Shown here one piece after another: positions 8,044 through 12,962 of a DNA stretch of 12,962 nt (positions are counted from its first letter, which is position 1; every line of letters starts with the position of its first letter). A program made the position numbers and the translations under genes. The stretch covers positions 1-12,962 of the forward strand of contig CALEZA010000115.1 of the NCBI GenBank assembly GCA_937927965.1, read 5' to 3'. Source of the DNA: an uncultured Candidatus Planktophila sp. GTDB taxonomy: Bacteria > Actinomycetota > Actinomycetes > Nanopelagicales > Nanopelagicaceae. The notes below the pieces were generated by a model. It had not been told where the DNA came from, made no database searches, and was given only the letters and a program-made list of their open reading frames with translations.

Positions 8044-8640
8044 ATGACTTCAGTAGACGAGGACGCGAAAAAATCGAGAGCAATCATCGGTCATGTAAGC
8101 GCCACTCCTGAGCTATTTGCCACAATCTTCAATGCAAGCGTCTCAAAAGCCCCATCGGAAGATATCGATGTTGCCATCTTTGCTATCAACCCTAGTGCAG
8201 GTATAGATCAACCCACTATTGATGCCTGGCGAGAATGCGATGATCTTCAAATTCCTCGCATCGTAATAGTCACGGTTCTAGAAGGCATGGAGATGGATTT
8301 CGATGACGCAGTACTGGTTGCTAATCGGGTCTTTGATCCACTCGTAACACCATATTTAGTCCTCCATGGAGAAAGTGGCACTCCAATAGGAACAATCTCT
8401 CTTTCAGATCTAACAACAACCGATTACAGCACCACCCCGCCAACTCTCTCGCATGCAGATGAAGAGCTTGCAGAGATGGTGAAGGAGTTTCAAGAGGAAT
8501 TTCAGAATTCAATGATGGAGATGGATGATGATGCGTTTTCTGCAGGCATTCTCTTTCCTGCTATTCCAATCAACCCAAGTAACGGTCTGGGAATAGATAT
8601 TGTGAATAGATATTTATCTGCGCTACCAAGCCGCGGCTAG
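8044..8640 (+). CDS. Degenerate EF-G2-like G-domain protein without nucleotide-binding motifs
   Basis: This 198-residue acidic protein is the only plus-strand protein gene. It resembles the GTP-binding domain of actinobacterial EF-G-like protein EF-G2. DVAIFAINPSAGIDQPTIDAW (42-62) followed by REC...PRIVIVTVLEG parallels the family's DGAVVV-GV-PT-W-PR-V-TKLD core. FPAIPINPSNGLGIDIV (171-187) parallels the FPVIPV-TGVG-LL segment that ends the domain, and LSALPS matches the closing FPSP. The functional motifs are lost. The P-loop is GHVSATPE (16-23) without GK(T/S), the switch I and DTPGH region is missing (about 20 residues where EF-G has about 80), and TKLD has become TVLE. EF-G domains II-V are absent. 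It is probably a pseudo-GTPase with a binding role; function unknown. The reading frame is intact and ends overlapping the HIT gene by 18 bases. Confidence 0.75.
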   Translation: MTSVDEDAKKSRAIIGHVSATPELFATIFNASVSKAPSEDIDVAIFAINPSAGIDQPTIDAWRECDDLQIPRIVIVTVLEGMEMDFDDAVLVANRVFDPLVTPYLVLHGESGTPIGTISLSDLTTTDYSTTPPTLSHADEELAEMVKEFQEEFQNSMMEMDDDAFSAGILFPAIPINPSNGLGIDIVNRYLSALPSRG

Positions 8641-9153
8641 CTCATCTCGCGTGAGAGTCAGAAGTTGAGGTAGCACCTTTGTCTTGCCGATAATCGGCAT
8701 AAAGTTGGCATCTCCTGACCAACGAGGAACAACATGCTGATGAATATGTGCTGCAACTCCCGCACCTGAGATAGCTCCCTGGTTCATACCTAGATTGAAA
8801 CCTTCGGCATTGGAAACTTTGCGAATCGTTGTCATCGCATGCGCTGCTAAATCTGTGATCTCATGACGCTCTTCAATGGATAGTTCATTCAGATCTGCAA
8901 CATGGCGATTGGCGCAGATCAAAAGATGGCCTGGATTATATGGATAGAGGTTCATCACCACATAAGCATGCGTACCTCTTGCTACAACTAATCCTTCTTC
9001 ATCGGAAAGCTGTGGAATTCGGCAAAAAGGGCACTCAACATCATTGCCCTGCAGTGGGCGATTTTCTCCGCGAAGATAATCTAAACGATGTGGTGCCCAA
9101 AGACGCTGCCACCCATCAGGCATTCCTGCGCCACCATCAATTACCTCTGACAT
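8623..9153 (-). CDS. HIT-family nucleotide hydrolase/phosphorylase (Rv2613c-like, Ap4A-type)
   Basis: HIT proteins act on nucleoside-phosphate linkages through a nucleotidyl-histidine intermediate. The 176-residue protein has CPFC at 41-44 (possible metal site), VVMNLYPYNPGHLL at 65-78, and the histidine triad HIHQHVVPRW with H136, H138 and H140, the last being the catalytic position. The mycobacterial counterpart in the same locus, Rv2613c, has been described as an Ap4A phosphorylase. That makes a role in removing dinucleoside polyphosphates, which aminoacyl-tRNA synthetases such as ThrS can produce, plausible but inferred. It starts two bases after the thrS stop, so the two are co-transcribed. 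Its 3' end overlaps the tail of the convergent EF-G2-like gene by 18 bases, leaving no room for a terminator. Confidence 0.9.
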   Translation of the reverse strand: MSEVIDGGAGMPDGWQRLWAPHRLDYLRGENRPLQGNDVECPFCRIPQLSDEEGLVVARGTHAYVVMNLYPYNPGHLLICANRHVADLNELSIEERHEITDLAAHAMTTIRKVSNAEGFNLGMNQGAISGAGVAAHIHQHVVPRWSGDANFMPIIGKTKVLPQLLTLTRDELAAAW

Positions 9154-9155
9154 TG

Positions 9156-11144
9156 CTATACCTGGACTCGATCAGAAACTGCTTGAGAAATCTCTGCAAT
9201 TGCATCCTTAATCGGAACACCATTCTTTTGATCACCATTGCGATATCTGAATGAGACAGCACCTGCCTTCATATCTTCTTCGCCTGCTATGAGCATAAAT
9301 GGAATCTTCTGCATCTGAGCGTTACGAACCTTCTTCTGCATACGATCATCAGAGGCATCAATATCTGCACGGATTCCAGCTGCCTTAAGTTGCTTAACCA
9401 CATCAATGAGGTAGTCGGTGTAAACATCGGCAACAGGAATTGCAATAGCCTGAACAGGTGCAAGCCATGGAGGAAAAGCTCCTGAGTAATGCTCTGTGAG
9501 AACTCCAAAGAAGCGCTCAATAGAACCAAAGAGAGCGCGGTGGATCATCACAGGGCGCTGACGAGATCCATCTGCGGCTGCGTATTCAAGCTCAAAGCGC
9601 TGTGGCAATTGGAAATCAACTTGAATCGTAGACATCTGCCAGGTGCGACCGATTGCATCTTTTGCTTGAACGGAAATCTTTGGTCCATAGAAGGCAGCTC
9701 CGCCTTCATCGAGAACGAGCTCAAGATTTTGTGCAAGGGCTGCTTTGCGAAGTGCCTCAGTTGCCTCTTCCCAATCTTCATCTGCTCCGACTGACTTCTC
9801 GGGATTGCGAGTAGAGAGTTCTAGATAGAAATCTTCTAGACCGTAATCTCGTAGAAGATTAAGAACGAATGTGAGAAGCGAGTCGAGCTCTCCAGGCATT
9901 TGATCTTTGGTGCAGTAGATATGTGCATCATCTTGTGTAAAGCCACGAGCACGAGTGATTCCATGAAGAACGCCTGACTTCTCATAGCGATACACAGTTC
10001 CGAACTCAAAAAGACGAAGTGGGAGCTCACGATAAGAACGCCCGCGAGATTGGAAAATCAAGTTGTGGAATGGACAGTTCATCGGCTTCATGTAGTACTG
10101 CTGTCCAGGGCGCTTTATCGTGCCATCTGCATGGAGTTCTTCATCCATAATCATCGGCGGATACATACCCTCTGAATACCAATCTAGGTGTCCGGACTTC
10201 TGGAAGAGAGCAGCCTTTGTTAAATGAGGTGAGTAAACAAACTCATAGCCTTCATCCTCATGGCGCTTGCGTGAGTAATCCTCCATCGCACGACGAATAA
10301 TTCCGCCTTTAGGATGAAAGACAGCCAATCCAGAACCAATCTCCTCTGGAAATGAGAAGAGATCGAGTTCTTGACCTAATCGACGGTGATCACGCTTTTC
10401 CGCTTCTGCTAACAGTTCTAGATAAGCATTGAGCTCATCTTGTGATGGCCATGCTGTTCCATAGATGCGCTGAAGCATTGGGTTCTTCTCAGAGCCTCGC
10501 CAGTATGCTCCTGCAGTTCTCATCAACTTAAATGCGGGAATGTGCTTTGTTGAAGGAAGATGAGGACCACGACACAGGTCCGACCAAACAGGTTGCCCAT
10601 CTCGTCCTAAGTTGTCATAAATAGTGAGCTCGGATCCACCTACTTCAACGCTTGCCTCTTCACCTGCTGGACCTTTGAGTCCAATCAACTCGCACTTATA
10701 CGGTTCATGCGCAAGTTCAACTAACGCCTCAGTTTCAGAAGTGACGCGACGACGAAAACGCTGACCCTCTTTAACAATCTTTCGCATTGCAGATTCAACT
10801 TTCTCCAAATCATCTGGAGTGAAGGGAACCTGTGGATCAAAGTCATAGTAGAAACCATCAGTAATCGGTGGTCCAATACCTAAGCGCGTTTGAGCAAAGA
10901 CTTGCTGCACGGCTTGTGCCATCACATGGGCAGTTGAGTGTCGAAGAACCGCAAGTCCCTCAGGAGATGAGATAGAAACTGATTCAACGACATCGCCTTC
11001 TGATAAGTCAGTCCAAAGATCGCGCAAGACGCCATTGATCTTGCAGACAACAATTTCTTTATTTTCTGCAAAGAGATGGGTAGGTCTCTGGTCTGCCGCA
11101 ACGCTCTGCGGTTGGCCATCGACAGTGATTGCGATTTGGGACAT
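9156..11144 (-). CDS. thrS: Threonyl-tRNA synthetase
   Basis: ThrRS charges tRNA-Thr in the cytoplasm and removes mischarged serine. The 662-residue length is normal. In order: TGS domain (1-about 62), editing domain with HSTAH (H69, H73) and CRGPH (C191, H195), class II catalytic core, and anticodon-binding domain (from about 563, PVQAIAIP). The core zinc ligands are visible as C357 in [10 protein letters not shown]408 in QDDAHIY and H535 in MIHRALFGS. Motif 2 lies around [20 protein letters not shown] (385-404, read in parts) and motif 3 around 533-556. The ATG has no Shine-Dalgarno; TAGGCT stands six bases upstream, inside the end of pabC. There is no space for a T-box leader. HIT follows in the same operon. 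Confidence 0.98.
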   Translation of the reverse strand: MSQIAITVDGQPQSVAADQRPTHLFAENKEIVVCKINGVLRDLWTDLSEGDVVESVSISSPEGLAVLRHSTAHVMAQAVQQVFAQTRLGIGPPITDGFYYDFDPQVPFTPDDLEKVESAMRKIVKEGQRFRRRVTSETEALVELAHEPYKCELIGLKGPAGEEASVEVGGSELTIYDNLGRDGQPVWSDLCRGPHLPSTKHIPAFKLMRTAGAYWRGSEKNPMLQRIYGTAWPSQDELNAYLELLAEAEKRDHRRLGQELDLFSFPEEIGSGLAVFHPKGGIIRRAMEDYSRKRHEDEGYEFVYSPHLTKAALFQKSGHLDWYSEGMYPPMIMDEELHADGTIKRPGQQYYMKPMNCPFHNLIFQSRGRSYRELPLRLFEFGTVYRYEKSGVLHGITRARGFTQDDAHIYCTKDQMPGELDSLLTFVLNLLRDYGLEDFYLELSTRNPEKSVGADEDWEEATEALRKAALAQNLELVLDEGGAAFYGPKISVQAKDAIGRTWQMSTIQVDFQLPQRFELEYAAADGSRQRPVMIHRALFGSIERFFGVLTEHYSGAFPPWLAPVQAIAIPVADVYTDYLIDVVKQLKAAGIRADIDASDDRMQKKVRNAQMQKIPFMLIAGEEDMKAGAVSFRYRNGDQKNGVPIKDAIAEISQAVSDRVQV

Positions 11145-11156
11145 GTGCCTAGCCTA
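11145..11156 (-). promoter_or_regulatory. Putative leaderless promoter of thrS (-10 element)
   Basis: The minus strand has TAGGCT (11156-11151), six bases, then the thrS ATG (11144). The last base of the hexamer is the first base of the pabC TAG in its corrected frame, so the promoter lies within the pabC 3' end. No clear -35 is seen. Confidence 0.5.
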
Positions 11157-11864
11157 CCGAAAAGAACTCGACCTTTTGGCGCATTTCTTGCGCTAGAACT
11201 CGAGACCTGGCCCCAGTAATGAGTTCCTGTTCTCCAATATGGCTAACCTCTTGAGCGATTTTTAGACTACTTAGAAGAATCGCTGATTGAACATGTGGAT
11301 TTCCGTAATGTGGATGTTTCGAACCTCTACCCCACATCGCTCTATGGCTATAGCTCGCATCACACCAGGCAAGATTCCTGCTCCGATTGGAGGCGTGACC
11401 CAATTCGAATCGATTAGAAGGGCGATATTAGATATGGCGGTCTCTGTCACATTATTTTCTCGATTAAAGATAATGGCATCATCGAAGCCATACAGTGCTG
11501 CGTTATCGAGAATCTCGTAGTGGCTCTCATATGGGTAGGTCTTAAATTGCTCACCATCGGCTAATGAAGTGTGAGATGAGAATGTAATTCGAGCAGGATC
11601 TATAAAATCTTCGTAAGGGTCGTGTGTTACAGAGAACCCTTCCTTATTGATGCAGATTCGAAGACGCCCCACATCATGGGGATTCATTTCAAGTTGATGG
11701 TTAATCTCACTTCGAATGGCATCTTCTGAAGGCATGGGAATTTCGAGGTGAGCTGCAGCCCTGACAGCCCTTCTCATATGGCGGGTAAGTTCAGCAACTT
11801 TCGCATTTTCCGTGCGAAGAGTTTCAAAGATTCCTTCACCTGCTGGAAAAGCTCTACGCGCCAC
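11149..11864 (-). pseudogene. pabC: Aminodeoxychorismate lyase PabC (class IV PLP enzyme), interrupted by a frameshift
   Basis: PabC splits 4-amino-4-deoxychorismate into 4-aminobenzoate and pyruvate. The start is GTG at 11864, overlapping the pabB stop as TAGTG, with GGAGAG five bases upstream. AFPAGEGIFETLRT (5-18) is the class IV YGDGLFETLR motif. K108 in FKTYPYES aligns with the PLP lysine by spacing (19 residues to DDA, as in E. coli PabC), and E141 lies in NNVTETAISN. The frame then stops at 11271 after HMFNQRFF. Shifting by one base near 11283 gives AILLSSLKIAQEV and a normal tail, [11 protein letters not shown], ending at 11149. The span is 716 bases, one short of 239 codons, so one missing base explains it. 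Uncorrected product: 197 residues; corrected: 238. The N-terminus is also about 15-20 residues shorter than usual. Confidence 0.8.
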
Positions 11865-12868
11865 TACAACTCTCCGCCTGCAATGGAAATCAAATGACGA
11901 GCTTTGAGTTGCGTCTCTTCCCACTCACTGTGCGCGTCACTGCCCCAAGTTATTCCAGCACCTGTGCCATAACGAAGGTACTTATCCCCCGTAGTCCAGA
12001 AAGTGCGGATTGCCACTGCTAGCTCTGCTTTATCACCATATATATAACCCAACGCTCCACAATAAGGACCGCGGGGCTTGGTCTCATTTCGCTCGATGAT
12101 GGAGAGTGCAGATGATTTAGGAGCACCAGATACAGATCCTGGTGGCATCAGAGCCTTAAATATTTCACCCCAACTGATTTCAGAACTTAAAGTTCCCTCA
12201 ATATCTGAAACCAGATGCGTCAGCCCAGGATGCTTCTCACTTCTAAAGAGAGCACTTACCTCAACACTTCCTGGTTCGCAGATTTGGGAAATGTCATTTC
12301 TCATCAGATCAACAATCATGAGATTTTCTGATTGATCTTTCTCGCCAAACTCACTTTGATTCCATCGAATCGTTCCCTTGATGGGAGATGTCAGAATCCG
12401 TCTGCCATTTCGAGTTAAGAATCTCTCTGGAGAGGCTGATGCAACTTCAAAGTCTGGAATCTTGAGATAGCTTGCATAGGGAGCAGGATTTGCCTTCAGA
12501 ATCTCAGAGAAGAGTCCTGTCAGTGGAGCAGGTTTATCCCCCATGAAATGTGAGAGCTCCCTGCAGGCATTGACTTGATACACCTCACCTGTTGCTATCG
12601 ACTCCTTAATCGCATGGATGTAAGAGATGTAATCGATCTCCTCAGAACTGCTCCTCCAGGGACGCTCAAGGCGGATCCAACTCTCTGAAGGAAAAGCTTC
12701 CTCCTCAACTTTCTTAAAGCGTGCAAAGTGATACTCGCCTTCAAAGGTGGCAAGGACCGCCCAGAAATTTCCGTCACTAAGGCGAGATGGGTCATTAGTT
12801 ACCTCGGCTAATCGGGTCGCATGGAAACCCTTCATCCAGAATTGGTATCCCTTGCCGAGGCTGATCAT
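11864..12868 (-). CDS. pabB: Aminodeoxychorismate synthase component I (PabB)
   Basis: PabB aminates chorismate to 4-amino-4-deoxychorismate, the committed step of 4-aminobenzoate synthesis for folate, using ammonia from a PabA glutaminase that is not in this window. The 334-residue protein is the chorismate-binding domain, about 100 residues shorter at the N-terminus than E. coli PabB. Motifs: GEVYQVNACREL at 94-105, SPERFL at 146-151, PIKGTIR at 162-168, ENLMIVDLMRND at 181-192, PPGSVSGAPK at 242-251 and the GAGITWGSD region at 303-311. The lysine in PIKGT (K164) is diagnostic of PabB, as anthranilate synthase has PIAGT. The ATG lacks a Shine-Dalgarno, and TAGCCT lies six bases upstream. 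pabC follows with a one-base overlap. Confidence 0.93.
   Translation of the reverse strand: MISLGKGYQFWMKGFHATRLAEVTNDPSRLSDGNFWAVLATFEGEYHFARFKKVEEEAFPSESWIRLERPWRSSSEEIDYISYIHAIKESIATGEVYQVNACRELSHFMGDKPAPLTGLFSEILKANPAPYASYLKIPDFEVASASPERFLTRNGRRILTSPIKGTIRWNQSEFGEKDQSENLMIVDLMRNDISQICEPGSVEVSALFRSEKHPGLTHLVSDIEGTLSSEISWGEIFKALMPPGSVSGAPKSSALSIIERNETKPRGPYCGALGYIYGDKAELAVAIRTFWTTGDKYLRYGTGAGITWGSDAHSEWEETQLKARHLISIAGGEL
11870..11875 (-). promoter_or_regulatory. Shine-Dalgarno site deciding the pabC GTG start
   Basis: GGAGAG on the minus strand, inside the last codons of pabB, is followed by five bases and GTG at 11864. The open frame runs further upstream to 11924, but that part lies inside pabB and shows no class IV similarity. 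The site and the TAGTG overlap therefore favour the internal GTG. Confidence 0.7.
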
Positions 12869-12880
12869 GGGGTAAGGCTA
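12869..12880 (-). promoter_or_regulatory. Putative leaderless promoter of pabB-pabC (-10 element)
   Basis: The minus strand has TAGCCT (12880-12875), six bases (TACCCC), and then the pabB ATG at 12868. No Shine-Dalgarno is present. This is the same layout as before ruvC, pgsA and thrS. Confidence 0.5.
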
Positions 12881-12888
12881 CGCACGCT

Positions 12889-12918
12889 TTGGCACTTGCG
12901 CTCCTCTTACGCTAGATT
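12889..12918 (+). promoter_or_regulatory. Housekeeping sigma-type promoter of the tRNA gene
   Basis: TTGGCA (12889-12894, 5 of 6 to TTGACA), an 18-base spacer and TAGATT (12913-12918, 4 of 6 to TATAAT) lie before the tRNA. The predicted start is near 12925, leaving about eight bases of 5' leader for RNase P to remove. It is back to back with the pabB promoter. Confidence 0.55.
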
Positions 12919-12932
12919 TGCGCCCGCAATAT

Positions 12933-12962
12933 GCGGACGTAGCGCAGCTGGTAGCGCGGAAC
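12933..12962 (+). tRNA. tRNA gene, 5' part only (probably tRNA-Gly)
   Basis: The sequence gives a 7-base acceptor strand GCGGACG, then TA, a D arm with stem GCGC (12942-12945) pairing with GCGC (12954-12957) around AGCTGGTA, base 26 = G, and the first four anticodon-stem bases GAAC. The window ends before the anticodon. The 5' half resembles, from memory, the actinobacterial tRNA-Gly(GCC), which begins GCGGATGTAGCGCAG and continues with the same D arm. The identity is therefore an inference; that it is a tRNA is well supported. Confidence 0.8.

Noticed and set aside
9489..9794. 101-codon open frame on the plus strand inside thrS
   Set aside because: It is antisense to the catalytic part of thrS, rich in Cys and Leu as shadow frames often are, and has no start signals.
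11145..11270. T-box leader regulating thrS
   Set aside because: pabC-derived coding sequence runs to five bases before the thrS ATG, leaving no room for a leader, and no T-box core was seen.
11271..11300. Programmed -1 frameshifting in pabC
   Set aside because: No X-XXY-YYZ slippery heptamer is present at the junction (the codons are CAG CGA TTC TTC), and I see no strong downstream hairpin.
11149..11403. A separate 84-residue gene between pabC and thrS
   Set aside because: Only its second half looks like protein, and that half continues the PabC fold. Its first half overlaps conserved PabC sequence in another frame, so it is the displaced tail of pabC.
11864..12868. Anthranilate synthase component I (TrpE)
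   Set aside because: The motif reads PIKGT, with the PabB-type lysine instead of PIAGT, and pabC lies immediately downstream.

Overview
The window reads as the chromosome of a low-GC, compact actinobacterium. The gene order thrS - HIT protein - pgsA - PatA-type acyltransferase - pimA - (pdxS, pdxT) - yebC - ruvC - ruvA - ruvB is the classic actinobacterial arrangement (Mycobacterium and Streptomyces have versions of it). The base composition is only about mid-40s % GC by eye, intergenic gaps are tiny, and genes overlap by ATGA or TAGTG. This suggests a streamlined freshwater lineage such as the acI group (Nanopelagicales); that placement is inference. No mobile element, CRISPR array or long non-coding stretch is visible; the largest gap is 64 bases (12869-12932).

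Layout. Positions 1-1505 hold ruvC-ruvA-ruvB (minus strand; ruvB cut by the window edge), the Holliday-junction machinery. A likely promoter just before ruvC resembles the mycobacterial RecA-independent DNA-damage (PafBC) element. Positions 1538-3807 hold pdxS-pdxT (PLP synthase) followed by yebC. Positions 3846-8020 hold a minus-strand operon, pgsA - patA-like - pimA - LemA-like membrane protein - DUF3048 protein. Its first three genes make phosphatidylinositol and its acylated mannosides; the last two are poorly understood envelope proteins. At 8044-8640 the only plus-strand protein gene encodes a short, degenerate relative of the elongation factor EF-G2 GTP-binding domain, lacking all nucleotide-binding motifs. 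It is divergent from pgsA and its tail overlaps the HIT gene. Positions 8623-11144 hold thrS and the HIT protein. Positions 11149-12868 hold pabB-pabC for 4-aminobenzoate (folate); pabC carries a frameshift near its 3' end. The window ends inside a plus-strand tRNA gene (12933 onward), probably tRNA-Gly.

A recurring theme is promoter design. Five operon heads (ruvC, pgsA, the EF-G2-like gene, thrS, pabB) have a TAnnnT hexamer 6-7 bases before the start codon and no Shine-Dalgarno sequence, which predicts leaderless mRNAs. Internal genes instead use Shine-Dalgarno sites or stop/start overlaps.

The least conventional items are the EF-G2-like pseudo-GTPase with its interlocked divergent promoters, the damage-type element at ruvC, the frameshifted pabC, and a LemA-like protein that appears to lack the Nudix half found in its mycobacterial counterpart.
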